NCBI GenBank assembly: GCA_002431635.1
Contig: DJGH01000003.1
Location: 14,854 to 58,289 of the forward strand
Source: Petrotoga sp. UBA5851
GTDB lineage: Bacteria; Thermotogota; Thermotogae; Petrotogales; Petrotogaceae
Reading direction: 5' to 3'
DNA length: 43,436 bases
Part shown: positions 8,062 through 17,900 of the stretch, in pieces
Position numbering within the stretch: the first letter of the stretch is position 1
Layout of the letters: each line of letters opens with the position of its first letter
Made by a program: the position numbers and the translations under genes
The notes under the pieces: generated by a model
Seen by the model: only the letters and a program-made list of their open reading frames with translations
What the model was told of the DNA's origin: nothing
Database searches by the model: none

Positions 8062-8815
8062 TTGTAGGAATAATATATTTGCACACTTTTTTTACATTTT
8101 CTGTAGAATTTCCCATCGCAAAAGAATTTTCTGTAAGCTGGAGCATTGAAATATCGTTCTGTGAATCTCCAAAAACGAAAGCTTCCGATATATTTGCACC
8201 GAGTTTAAAGGCCATAATTTTTAATGCATTTCCCTTGGACACACCAACCGGAACAATATCAAGATAATTTCTGAAAGACATTACACTCTGTGCACCCGAG
8301 AAGTACTTCCCAACATACTCCTGAACAACAGCAAGCTTTTCTGGCTCATCTATAACAAGCAGTTTATTCGGTCCCGATGATGCATATCTGATAAGATCAG
8401 TTAAGTTCTCATGTACTATATATTCAACAGATGCGTGCGTCGAATAATCTTTTATCTTGTCGCAATCTTTATAAGTATAAAGCTGATCATCTATATATAC
8501 TTGAAAGTAAATGCTTTTTTTGAGGAAATACTCTGAAATTTCCAGAGCTGTATTTTTATCAATAGATGATTCATATATGAGTGATCCTTTTGCATCTTTC
8601 ACTCTGCCACCATTATAAGTTATCAGATTTGCTTTACCCACAAATGAGGGAATGTATTTTTTCAGTAGACTAATCGTTGAAGAACACATTCTTCCCGTAC
8701 AGATTACAATCTCAGCTTGCTTACTTATTCTTTCCAGCGATCTGACTGTTCTGTCGCTCATTCTTACGTTTGAGTCAAGTAATGTTCCATCAATATCAAA
8801 AACAAATAAATCCAT
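7967..8815 (-). CDS. Cof-type HAD-superfamily hydrolase
   Basis: A 282-residue cytoplasmic phosphatase of the HAD-IIB (Cof) class. Motif I is VFDIDGTLLDSN at residues 4-15 with nucleophile Asp7 and acid/base Asp9. Motif II is IVICTGR. The conserved Lys is in VSKGNALKIMA, and motif IV is FVFGDSQNDISML. A C2 cap lies between about 85 and 190. Relatives dephosphorylate sugar phosphates, flavin or pyridoxal phosphate; the substrate here cannot be told. First gene of the minus-strand operon ending in murA. Its 3' end overlaps the next gene unusually deeply. Confidence 0.9.
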   Translation of the reverse strand: MDLFVFDIDGTLLDSNVRMSDRTVRSLERISKQAEIVICTGRMCSSTISLLKKYIPSFVGKANLITYNGGRVKDAKGSLIYESSIDKNTALEISEYFLKKSIYFQVYIDDQLYTYKDCDKIKDYSTHASVEYIVHENLTDLIRYASSGPNKLLVIDEPEKLAVVQEYVGKYFSGAQSVMSFRNYLDIVPVGVSKGNALKIMAFKLGANISEAFVFGDSQNDISMLQLTENSFAMGNSTENVKKVCKYIIPTNDEEGVAQILEKILDSDDIDIFCNSSYSSWN

Positions 8816-8831
8816 AACTTCCTCCTGCTAG

Positions 8832-8861
8832 ATTCTATCATAAATCTTAATATAAAATCAA
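8832..8861 (-). promoter_or_regulatory. Promoter of the HAD-murA operon
   Basis: On the minus strand TTGATT (8861-8856) and TAGAAT (8837-8832) are 18 bp apart, with the extended element TATGATAGAAT at 8842-8832. It lies about 17 bp upstream of the HAD start and its ribosome site. Confidence 0.6.
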
Positions 8862-8940
8862 TTATACTATCTCTGGGCATCTTTTGCATAAGCAGAAAAA
8901 CAAAACACTTGAAGTTTTTTTAATACAGAAAAAACATCTT

Positions 8941-8951
8941 TATGATAAACT
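8941..8951 (+). promoter_or_regulatory. Extended -10 promoter of tatD
   Basis: TATGATAAACT lies about 25 bp upstream of the tatD start; a matching -35 is weak, as expected where an extended -10 (TG plus one base before the hexamer) compensates. Confidence 0.5.
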
Positions 8952-8975
8952 TTTTTTATAAGGAGATGTTGCCCT

Positions 8976-9749
8976 ATGAATATAATAGATACTCATTGCC
9001 ATATCTGCTCGGAAAATCTTATCCCCTTGCGTAAAGAGATACTTGATCAGTGTTCAGAGCTTAGTATGAAAATTATAGAAGTCGGCTATACACTTGAAAG
9101 TTCAGAATCAGCCATAAAACTCGCTGCGGCAAACAATAATATATACGCATCTATTGGTATACATCCCAGCGAGTATACTGCTGAAAAACCTCAAGAGCTG
9201 TATTCCCGCCTAAATAGTCTGGTCTTATCTCCCAAAGTGCTTGCTGTTGGAGAGATTGGTCTTGATTTTCATTGGGAAAGCCCTAAACCTTTTCAGTACC
9301 AGCTCCTTGAACTTCAGCTTGATCTGGCAAAAAAAAGAAACCTGCCCGTTATTTTCCATGTGAGGCAGGCTTATTATGAGTTTTATGAATTTATAAAATC
9401 TTATGATTTCTTATCAGAAAATGCTGTAGTACACTGTTTTTCATCAGATATCTCATGGGCTCGTCCACTTTTGAATCTTGGCTTTTATCTTGGCTTTGAT
9501 GGTCCTATCACTTATCCTAAAAATGATGCTCTGCGGGAAGTTCTAGCGTTCTGCCCACAAGAAAAAATCCTGTGTGAAACAGACTGTCCGTATATGCCTC
9601 CTGTTCCATACAGAGGAAAAACAAACAGACCAGCCTATATAGTTGAAGTAATTAAAAAGATCTCTTCAATCAAGAATATAAATTTTTCAGACATGTCTGA
9701 TATACTCTATAATAATGCTCACAGACTTTTCAGGATTGATCTCTCGTAA
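8976..9749 (+). CDS. tatD: TatD-family metal-dependent deoxyribonuclease
   Basis: A 257-residue amidohydrolase-fold nuclease of the TatD/YcfH family, involved in 3'-5' DNA trimming and repair in characterised relatives. Metal ligands are visible in order: DTHCH at residues 5-9, the bridging Glu in VGEIGLDFHW, FHVRQA, VHCFSSD and ETDCPYMPPVPYRGKTNRP. AAGGAGATG precedes the start. It has its own promoter, divergent from the HAD-murA operon, and runs convergently into the LVIVD-repeat gene with only 5 bp between the two stops and no hairpin between them. Confidence 0.93.
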   Translation: MNIIDTHCHICSENLIPLRKEILDQCSELSMKIIEVGYTLESSESAIKLAAANNNIYASIGIHPSEYTAEKPQELYSRLNSLVLSPKVLAVGEIGLDFHWESPKPFQYQLLELQLDLAKKRNLPVIFHVRQAYYEFYEFIKSYDFLSENAVVHCFSSDISWARPLLNLGFYLGFDGPITYPKNDALREVLAFCPQEKILCETDCPYMPPVPYRGKTNRPAYIVEVIKKISSIKNINFSDMSDILYNNAHRLFRIDLS

Positions 9750-9754
9750 AAATC

Positions 9755-11206
9755 TTACTTTTGCTCGACAATAGAAAGAAACTTTATCCATACCTGATCT
9801 GATATCAGTACCGGATTTGATATATCGCTTATGTCGAAAACCAATGCCCCATCTTCTCCACAGGCTGCATACAGTTTGTTTTCCGATATCTGCATACTTA
9901 TCAGAGCTGTATTCATGTAGATACTTGTTATCTTATATATATTACTCATATCCTCAAGCGAAAATATATCAATAAAATAATCACTCGCAGCATATAGTTT
10001 GTTATCATTGAGATACAATGATGTATACCCATAATTATTTTCAAGTTGTACGGAATACTTTAGATAAATATTTTCAGGATTGCTTACATCTATTATATCC
10101 AAGCCATTATCTGATGATGAAAAAATAATATTGCCGTTAATGTACTGCATCTGTCCATAATATGACTCAAGCATCAGCGTGCTTTTCAATACAGGATTGT
10201 ATGGATCTGAAACGTCCAAAAGACTTAGTTGTCCTGAACTGTTACTGTATACATAGATACTTTCACCGTATCCATACATGTTTTCAATACTATCAAAACC
10301 AACCATTGAAACGAATGACGGATACGCAGGTGAATTTATATCATATATGGCTATCGAATACTGATCATTTATGTAAAGATACTCACCATAAGCATATACA
10401 CTTACGGCATAATTCTCAGTATCAATATCAGTAAGATAGGTTATGTCCTGAATATCTGAAATATCGTACGCTCTTACTCCACTGCTTCCATTAGCAACAT
10501 AAAGCGTATCTCCAAATACCCATGTGCTGTTAACATAATCCAAATCCATAAAATTGTATTTTACATAAGAGTCTTCTGCTGATGAAATATCAAGAACCTT
10601 CAAGCCTTTTGATGAATCCGAAACAAAGGCATAGTTTTTGTACAGCTTTATATCACAAGCATAGTCCCCAAAGTTTGTAAAATTATATATCAAAGGTTTT
10701 TTGGGATTGCTTATATCGGCCATAAACCATCTTCCGCCTGCAGTACTCATATAGGCTATACCATCAGAAACTCTTGTATTCTTTATATAATCGTTGACAA
10801 AAAGCTTGCTTACCAGCCTTGGTTTAGACGGATTAGATATATCTACTATCTTAAGACCCTTATAACCGTCTGACATATAAACATAATTGGAGTATACATA
10901 AACCCCCTCGCAGTAATCTTCACAGGGAAAAACGGCAAGCTCCTTAATATTTGTTTTGTCAGTGATATCTAGGATTCTCATTCCGGCAACACCTTCAGCC
11001 GTAAATACTGTGTTTTTCGAAACAAACAGATCTAAAATATTTTCACCGCTTTTAAAGACATTAATCGGAACTATACTTTTATCTTCATCCATTTTGAATA
11101 TAACAAATCCCTCATATCCGCTTGCAACATAAAAGTATTTTTCCTGTGCCGCTACAGCCGAAACCAAAAAAAATAAAAATATAATAAAGGCCAGACCCTT
11201 CTTCAT
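9755..11206 (-). CDS. Exported LVIVD-repeat beta-propeller protein
   Basis: A 483-residue protein with a signal peptide (MKKGLAFIIFLFFLVSAVAAQ, cleavage probably after about residue 20). The remainder is built from repeats of about 40-45 residues, each with a 'changes in Y display, then (L/V)xIxDISxPxxP' pattern, for example YKGLKIVDISNPSKPRLV, GRWFMADISNPKKPLIY, GLKVLDISSAED and GLDIIDVSNPENIY. These are LVIVD repeats, which fold as a surface or periplasmic propeller. No enzymatic residues are evident and the partner is unknown. AAAGGAGG precedes the start. It stands alone between tatD and the tsaE operon. Confidence 0.85.
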   Translation of the reverse strand: MKKGLAFIIFLFFLVSAVAAQEKYFYVASGYEGFVIFKMDEDKSIVPINVFKSGENILDLFVSKNTVFTAEGVAGMRILDITDKTNIKELAVFPCEDYCEGVYVYSNYVYMSDGYKGLKIVDISNPSKPRLVSKLFVNDYIKNTRVSDGIAYMSTAGGRWFMADISNPKKPLIYNFTNFGDYACDIKLYKNYAFVSDSSKGLKVLDISSAEDSYVKYNFMDLDYVNSTWVFGDTLYVANGSSGVRAYDISDIQDITYLTDIDTENYAVSVYAYGEYLYINDQYSIAIYDINSPAYPSFVSMVGFDSIENMYGYGESIYVYSNSSGQLSLLDVSDPYNPVLKSTLMLESYYGQMQYINGNIIFSSSDNGLDIIDVSNPENIYLKYSVQLENNYGYTSLYLNDNKLYAASDYFIDIFSLEDMSNIYKITSIYMNTALISMQISENKLYAACGEDGALVFDISDISNPVLISDQVWIKFLSIVEQK

Positions 11207-11317
11207 AATGATTCCTCCTTTAGTTTTTGAGTCTATTGTAAATATTATATCTTGACTATGTAAATTTTTTGTTTCTCAAACTAAGTAAAATTAATTGCCT
11301 TATAAAACAGAGAATTT

Positions 11318-11328
11318 AATGATAAAAT
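11318..11328 (+). promoter_or_regulatory. Extended -10 promoter of the tsaE operon
   Basis: AATGATAAAAT, with TG one base before TAAAAT, lies 32 bp ahead of the tsaE ATG. A start near 11335 would exclude the upstream GTG at 11336 as a practical translation start. Confidence 0.55.
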
Positions 11329-11359
11329 ATTATTTGTGAAAAAGAAATCGGAGGATTAC

Positions 11360-11854
11360 ATGATTACTCTTTACAATATGAATGAAGAAAAAATGATGAC
11401 TCTTGCCGCAATCACAGCCGCCCAATCTTTCGCAGGGATGAAGATACTGCTTTACGGCGATCTGGGAAGCGGGAAAACTTTTTTTGTTCGTCATTTTATC
11501 AAAGCATTATCAAAAGACTCAAATATAAATGTTTCTAGTCCTACTTTTCCGGTGCAGCGTATATATGACACAGCTCCAAGAACCTCTCATGTTGATCTTT
11601 ACAGGATCGCAGACCCTGACGAAATAGAGTATCTTGACATTTTCTCTGATGAGACAATGATCTATCTTATCGAATGGGCAGAGTACCTTGATTATCTTAT
11701 GCCGCAAGAATACCTGAAAATCCGTATTGATTATACAGATAAACTTGAACTTAGAAATATCACTATACTTTCAGATTCTGAAAAATACTCTCTTATAATA
11801 AAACGCATAGATGAATGGAGGAAAAATAATGAAAATAGGAATTCTGGGACTTAA
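11360..11854 (+). CDS. tsaE: tRNA threonylcarbamoyladenosine biosynthesis ATPase TsaE
   Basis: ATPase partner of TsaB and TsaD in making t6A at position 37 of ANN-decoding tRNAs. It is 164 residues from ATG 11360, which has GGAGG 6 nt upstream (a GTG at 11336 extends the frame but lacks one). Walker A is GDLGSGKT at 33-40; SPTFPV with the preceding Ser is the family's switch region; HVDLYRI and IEWAEYL are the conserved C-terminal motifs. tsaD lies in the same window at 22129-23121 on the other strand. First gene of the plus-strand operon; its end overlaps ychF by 26 bp. Confidence 0.93.
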   Translation: MITLYNMNEEKMMTLAAITAAQSFAGMKILLYGDLGSGKTFFVRHFIKALSKDSNINVSSPTFPVQRIYDTAPRTSHVDLYRIADPDEIEYLDIFSDETMIYLIEWAEYLDYLMPQEYLKIRIDYTDKLELRNITILSDSEKYSLIIKRIDEWRKNNENRNSGT

Positions 11855-12908
11855 ATCAACCGGGAAATCCACAGTTTTTTCTTTACTTACAGACTCTGTT
11901 TTTGATGGCTCTTACAAAACAGATGCAGTTGAAAAAACTGCCAAAGTAAAAGATGAAAGAATTGATTTTTTTTCCGATATGTTCCTTCCCAAGAAAACAA
12001 CGTATGCAACACTTAATTTCATTGACATTCCCGGATTTGATTCAAAATCCGATCAAAAAGAAAAAACTCGTATTCTTCAGATGATACAGGCTGTCGATTC
12101 AATTATTCTGGTAATACGAGCTTTTGAAAGCACGGTTATTCCATGGCCACAGGACAACGATACTACATTGAAACAACTTGAAACCTTACGCACAGAACTC
12201 ATAATAAGAGACATGGAGGTTGTGGAAAACCGACTTGAGAGACTTCAGGCAGATAAAAAGAAAAAGAAGAGCACACCTGAGATGGAAAAAGAAGAGGAAC
12301 TTCTAGAAAAAATCAAACAGGAACTTGATAACGGAGATTTTTCAAGCAAGCTAGCGATAAACGACGAAGAAAAAAAACTTATAAGTTCCCTCGCACTTTT
12401 GACACTTAAGCCTATAATTGTCCTTTTGAATATTGACGAAGAACAGCTTAAAAATGCTAGTTATAAAGGCCGGGAAGATATTCTCACCGACTGTGGAAAA
12501 CAGAACTTTGCTTACCTGGAACTATGCGGAAGGATTGAATCCGACCTCGTAGAGCTTTCTCCAGAAGAAAAAGAAGTTTTCATGACAGAACTTGGCATTA
12601 AGAAACCTGGCATTGATACGCTTTCAAAAATTGTATACGACCATATTGGACTGATATCCTTTTTTACCGTAGGGCAAGATGAAGTAAGAGCATGGACAAT
12701 AGAGAAAAATACTTCCATGAAAAAGGCCGCAGGAAAGATACATTCTGATCTTGAAAAAGGTTTTGTAAAAGCTGAAGTTATGAAGTCAAAAGACCTTATA
12801 GAGTATAAAAGTGAAGAAGTACTGAAGTCCAAGGGGTTGTGGAAACTTGCAGGAAAAGATGAGATCGTACAGGACGGAGACATCCTTAACATAAGGGCAA
12901 ACACCTGA
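11829..12908 (+). CDS. ychF: YchF/OLA1-family ATPase
   Basis: A 359-residue Obg-related P-loop protein that prefers ATP and associates with ribosomes in characterised relatives. G1 is GLKSTGKST at 7-15, G3 is DIPGFD, and the G4 position reads NIDE rather than NKxD, the change linked to ATP preference. A coiled coil (about residues 115-175, rich in KKKK and EEE) follows. The C-terminal TGS-like domain carries EVRAWTIEKNTSMKKAAG, HSDLEKGFVKAEV and the final GDILNIRAN. ATG 11829 has GGAGG 6 nt upstream. Its stop abuts the next start. Confidence 0.93.
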   Translation: MKIGILGLKSTGKSTVFSLLTDSVFDGSYKTDAVEKTAKVKDERIDFFSDMFLPKKTTYATLNFIDIPGFDSKSDQKEKTRILQMIQAVDSIILVIRAFESTVIPWPQDNDTTLKQLETLRTELIIRDMEVVENRLERLQADKKKKKSTPEMEKEEELLEKIKQELDNGDFSSKLAINDEEKKLISSLALLTLKPIIVLLNIDEEQLKNASYKGREDILTDCGKQNFAYLELCGRIESDLVELSPEEKEVFMTELGIKKPGIDTLSKIVYDHIGLISFFTVGQDEVRAWTIEKNTSMKKAAGKIHSDLEKGFVKAEVMKSKDLIEYKSEEVLKSKGLWKLAGKDEIVQDGDILNIRANT

Positions 12909-13903
12909 TGTCAATCCAGAATATAAAGCTGGTTCTAGAGCATCGTGATTATTCCAATCACTGCCAACGAATCAGATCCGACATCACAAGGCTCAACAGT
13001 TGGCTTGTGAATCCAAGGACGCTTAACGAAAGGAAGATGTATCTTTTTTATCGTACTGCCGGGAGAAATATTGAAAAAAAATTCATTAGCAGGCATATTA
13101 ATGATTTTCAATTTCTTCTTATGCACATAATAAACAATCCAAACTCTTCCCGGTTCAATGACCTCAAAAATTACTATAAACTTACGGATGATGAACTGCA
13201 GACCTTAAAATTTCTTCTTTATCCGAAAAAGTTTGCACCGGGTGGATTCAATATCGACTTAAAAAGATACAATATTGAATTCTATTGTGCTGATGCCATT
13301 TTGAAAAAACTTGGATTCAGGGATTATATTGATCTTTATGCGCTGATGAAATTTGTTCCGTATGATGCGGACAGTCCTATAATAAAGAATTTTTTAAATG
13401 AGGTTCTCTGTATTGATCCGTTAAAAACCAAAAAGAACTACTTTATGAAGGTAAAAGAATTCTATCTTTCCTTCAGTGAACTGGAACGTCAGATTATAGA
13501 CTTTCGACTCAGCAGTATCTCTTATTATCATTACAGACTTTTAAGCTGTCCTACAGTCCGTGGGGCGGTAATAGACGGAAGTAATGTCATACGGCATAAC
13601 TCCGAGAATAAACTTCAGAGGCTGCTTGATCTTATAGACAACCTCTTTATAGACGAAATGGTTTTTCTCCCTGCAGTCATTGTTTTTGATAAAAACATTG
13701 AATATGTTTTGGATGTATCCGAAAGGGAAAGTTTCCGAAATTTTGTAAACGACAGGTTTGTCTATTTTAATTCACCTGCGGACGACCTTATTTTAAGTAT
13801 ATCGGGAAAGCTTGACTATTATATAGTATCTAACGATAAGTTTAAAGATTATAAAGCAAATCAGGAAAAGATTCTTGAAATACGGAGGTTTTTGGATGTA
13901 TAA
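12908..13903 (+). CDS. Protein with C-terminal NYN (Zc3h12a-like PIN) nuclease domain
   Basis: A 331-residue protein. Residues 1-210 are mostly helical with no recognised domain. From about 217 the chain matches NYN/PIN-type ribonucleases: RGAVIDGSNVIRH (Asp223, Asn226), LPAVIVFDKN (Asp261), NSPADDLILS (Asp292, Asp293) and YYIVSNDKFKDY (Asp310). These are the acidic residues expected to bind the metal. Substrate unknown; RNA is likely by family. It overlaps ychF by one base and queA by 8 bp, so it is co-translated with tsaE, ychF and queA. This suggests a role in tRNA or translation, which is inference. Confidence 0.65.
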   Translation: MSIQNIKLVLEHRDYSNHCQRIRSDITRLNSWLVNPRTLNERKMYLFYRTAGRNIEKKFISRHINDFQFLLMHIINNPNSSRFNDLKNYYKLTDDELQTLKFLLYPKKFAPGGFNIDLKRYNIEFYCADAILKKLGFRDYIDLYALMKFVPYDADSPIIKNFLNEVLCIDPLKTKKNYFMKVKEFYLSFSELERQIIDFRLSSISYYHYRLLSCPTVRGAVIDGSNVIRHNSENKLQRLLDLIDNLFIDEMVFLPAVIVFDKNIEYVLDVSERESFRNFVNDRFVYFNSPADDLILSISGKLDYYIVSNDKFKDYKANQEKILEIRRFLDV

Positions 13904-14909
13904 TCTGGAGGAATATGACTACAAGCTTGATCCAATGCTTATTGCGCAGAGTCCGGTTGAACCAAGGGATTCGTGCAGACTTTTAGTTGTTGACAGAAAA
14001 GAAAAAACGTTTGAAGATAAAATTTTCAGAGATATTTCACAATACATAGGAAAAGATGATATTATCGTTCTTAATAATACCAGAGTAATACCGGCAAGAC
14101 TATTTGGAAAAAAAGACAGCGGAGCAGAAATTGAAGTTCTGCTTCTTGAAAAACTAGACAAACCGAATATGTGGAAGTGTCTTGTAAAACCAGGAGGCAA
14201 AATAAAATCATCTTGCAGACTTATTTTTTCTAAAAACCTTTCGGCAAATGTAATTGAGCATCTCCATGACGGAAGCAGGATTATCGAATTTGAAGGCATC
14301 GATGTGTGGAAAGAGATATGCCTTATCGGTCAAACCCCACTTCCTCCTTATATACATGAAAAGATAGATGATCCTGAAAAGTATCAGACCAAGTATGCAA
14401 AAGTAGAAGGAGCAGTGGCAGCACCAACTGCTGGATTACATTTTACTTCAGAATTAATAGAAAAAATTAAAGCCAACGGAACCAAATTTGCCGAACTTAC
14501 ACTTCATGTAGGTTTAGGTACTTTCAGACCAATTAAGGAAAACGACATTCGTAATCATGAGATACATGAAGAATATTACAGTATAGACAAAAGCACAAAA
14601 GAAAAAATAGATGAGACTAAGAAGAATGGCGGACGGGTAATTGCTGTGGGAACTACTGTAGTAAGAACCCTTGAGACGGTAGGGATATTTCCGGACAGAC
14701 TGTTTGGAAAAACTGATATTTATATATATCCTCCATTTGATTTTAAATATGTAGACTGTCTGATTACTAACTTTCATCTTCCTAAATCTTCTTTACTACT
14801 ATTAGTAAGCGCTTTTTCAGGTCATGAAACTATCATGGATGCTTACAAAAAAGCGGTAGCTGATCGGTATAGATTTTTTTCATTTGGGGATGCAATGTTT
14901 ATAAAATAA
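13896..14909 (+). CDS. queA: S-adenosylmethionine:tRNA ribosyltransferase-isomerase
   Basis: Penultimate queuosine-pathway enzyme: transfers and isomerises the ribosyl group of SAM onto preQ1 in tRNA to give epoxyqueuosine. It is 337 residues, standard length. Motifs: YDYKLDPMLIAQSPVEPRDSCRLLV at the N terminus, NNTRVIPARLFGKK, the GAVAAPTAGLHFT core and TLHVGLGTFRPI, and NFHLPKSSLLLLVSAF. ATG 13896 has GGAGG 8 nt upstream. No tgt or queG is in view. A weak stem (14906-14927) without a U tract follows. Confidence 0.95.
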   Translation: MYNLEEYDYKLDPMLIAQSPVEPRDSCRLLVVDRKEKTFEDKIFRDISQYIGKDDIIVLNNTRVIPARLFGKKDSGAEIEVLLLEKLDKPNMWKCLVKPGGKIKSSCRLIFSKNLSANVIEHLHDGSRIIEFEGIDVWKEICLIGQTPLPPYIHEKIDDPEKYQTKYAKVEGAVAAPTAGLHFTSELIEKIKANGTKFAELTLHVGLGTFRPIKENDIRNHEIHEEYYSIDKSTKEKIDETKKNGGRVIAVGTTVVRTLETVGIFPDRLFGKTDIYIYPPFDFKYVDCLITNFHLPKSSLLLLVSAFSGHETIMDAYKKAVADRYRFFSFGDAMFIK

Positions 14910-14945
14910 GCTTTTTGAAGAGCTTATAACCTTTGGGGGGCATAG

Positions 14946-17900
14946 ATGGAAAGGTATAATATTATTGATATTTTGGGGAGTTACTCATACTGTCAGGACT
15001 TTCTGGTATCTTTTAAAGATCGGTTTTACCGTTTGAGAAAACTCAATAGTCCTGAAATTTTTGACATGGCAGCTTTTTCAAAATTTGAAACTGAGCTGGA
15101 ACCTTTCAAAATCTTTGGACTTGTGCTTCCGGAATTTCTTAAGTTTGATTCTGAAAGACCTGAACTATTCTACCCTTACCATAATGAAAAATCTTTTACA
15201 GGCGATATCTCAAAGAAAAATTACATACGCTCGCTTTACTTTTTTTTCGATCTGATTGATAAAGTAGTTCATGGCGTAAATTTTATACCTAAATGTCTTG
15301 ATATTAGGGATCTTTGTTGTGATAATAATCAGAACTTTTACTTTATAGCTCCTTTCTTTAAAAACATATCTGACCATTCGGTCTATTGTCTTTCCGAAAA
15401 CTCCGAAGAGGCTCTTATATCTGTCATGAATAGAATAATTAAAGACACTGATATACGTCTTAGGGGAACCTCCAGGAGATTAGATCTATTTTTCAACGAT
15501 ATCCAATCAAGAAAAATTGACTGTGTTTCAGAGTATTACAGTTTTTATAACTCCTTCTTTAAAGACATATGGCAGATAAAACCTAGAGAACCCTATTTCG
15601 TAGACAGAAAAAAAGAAAAAGAGCTTATAAATCAGATTGTTTTGGAGAACTTATCTTATAAAAAGCTACTTGTCTACGGACCACAAAGATCAGGGAAAAC
15701 GTCTTTGCTTTCTGTAATAAAAAACGAGATGATCTCCTCAGATGATTACTCTGTTATAGAGGCCCACAGCAAACAGGATATTTATTCCGGTCTTCTTCAG
15801 ATAATAAGTGCCATAGAAAATATAGATTACACTGTGCTCAACGATATATCAAACCTCAACATAAAAATTTTCGACCTTCTAAACATCCTTAATACACATA
15901 AAAAATTTAAGATAGCAGTTTTTATAGATGACTACCATGACTATGAAAATGTTTTTTCAGATCTTCTTTCACTCATGGAAAACATAGATTTTCAGTTTCC
16001 TTTAATATTGATTGTATGTACAAACAGTTATGAACTGGTCTTAAAAAAGCAGTACAGTAATTTTATAAAGATCGAGCTACGGCCTTTTCAGATTGAAGAT
16101 ACGGTAACTGTACTCACTTCAATGCTATCTTCTTCATTTGCTAAAAAGAACCAGGACTTCATAAATTTTATCCAGAATGTTTCCAATGGTCTCCCTGGAA
16201 ATATAAAAAGCCTTATACACGATATGGAGGAATCAGGAACACTTTTTTTCAAAAACGGCGATTGGCAGGTTGATTTTGATAAAATTGAGCTTAATGACTA
16301 TTACTCTTTTATCCTGGAAAAAATTTCAAAAATCGAACCGGTTTTCCAAAGGGAGCTTTCTCTTCTTTCGGTTTTAGGAAATAACTTCCAGAAACAGGAT
16401 ATAAAAGAACTTTCCATTATTCTGGGAAAAGATTTTGATATACAGGGCTTGTTAAAAACCGAAATACTGCAAATAGAAGCAGAACATTACCGGTTCTTTG
16501 ATTCACTCTATTGGCAGGCTTTTTATGACAGACTTGACAAGACTGAAAGAAATAAAATTCATGTACTGATTTCAAAAAATATAAATGAGTTCAGCAAAAA
16601 AATCTGGCACCTAAAAAAAGCCAAGCAGGATGCTCTTATCGCTCTAAACTTTACACAAAAAATGAAACGCTGCATTGATACATGGAGCGATATTGAGTTC
16701 ATTGATTTTGGATACAGCGAACTTCAGAATATGGGTCTTGCAAACGATTGCGCTACAGTCATATATATCTATACCTCTATCATTTCCGAAAATTATATTC
16801 AGATTTCAGATCTCATAGATTCTCTGAAAAAAAAGAGATGGATGCGGTTTTACTATCTTCTTGCTAAAAGCTTTTTTTCTCCAAGGCAGACCATAGAAGA
16901 GGTTGATTCAATACTAAATAATACAGGAAACTCTGACTTTCAGATCTTATATCTGAATTATGTTAAGTTGCTTGCATGTTCGTTCCTGGAAAATCTTGGC
17001 GATCTTAACGAACTCGAACAGATCTTTGAAACAGTAGAACATATATACTCCAAACACCGCAACTTAAGAAAATTTACAGAAATATACCTTGATTCATGTA
17101 TTGCATTTGACTCAATAGTAAAGGCTTTTGATAGAATAAGATCTATAAATATTCTTGAAAGCGCTCTTTTGCTGGCAAAGCAACAGAATCTTAAAAAATT
17201 TGAGATTGCCATTAATACTGCTTTAGCTCATAATTATATCAATGAAAGCCCTGTGCTTTTTGAAAACATGCTTAAAGAGATAACTATCCTTTCAAATAAA
17301 TCCAACGATTTTTCAAGACTTGCCACTGTATATGCAACCCACTCATTCCACAGTCTTTACTCTGGAAATGTAGAAGAAACGCTTAAAGGCATACAGGAAT
17401 CACAGAAGTACTCCAGACAGTCCAAAAACTTAAAGGCTGATGCTACCTGCCGCTATATAAAGGCTCTTTTATACTTTTACAGTGGTGATTTTAACAACAT
17501 GAACATAGAACTGGCGCGTGATCTTGCGGAAAGCCTCAAAATGCCTGATTATCTGCAAAAAAGGTACAAGCTTCATTATCTTATAGTCAAGGTCATGTAC
17601 GCCATATCGATTGATGCCAGACAGTCCGTTATGTCATACCGCAAAGAGCTTGATGAGTTCAGAATGTCTGCACACGATATAATAGCCTATACTGACCTTT
17701 ATCTGCTTGACAATCCTCAGGATATAAAAAGAAATTTTCTCTCTCTTTTTGACAGTGGAACTTATCAGGAGGAAACTATACTTTTTCTGCATGAAAAATT
17801 CCTTCTGTCACAAGAGCTTAAAGAACTTTATGAAGTCAAATCTTTAAAACTGATTGAAAAATTCAGAGAATCAGATCAAAAGCTTAGTCTGGCAATTACT

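Noticed and set aside
9750..9754. Terminator between convergent tatD and the LVIVD gene
   Set aside because: Only 5 bp lie between the stops and no stem is visible in either gene end.
12512..12904. 130-residue minus-strand frame inside ychF
   Set aside because: Antisense shadow of a well-conserved gene, no ribosome site or domain.
14906..14927. ATAAGCT / AGCTTAT stem between queA and the GGDEF giant
   Set aside because: 7 bp with an 8-nt loop and no T tract after it; too weak for a terminator.
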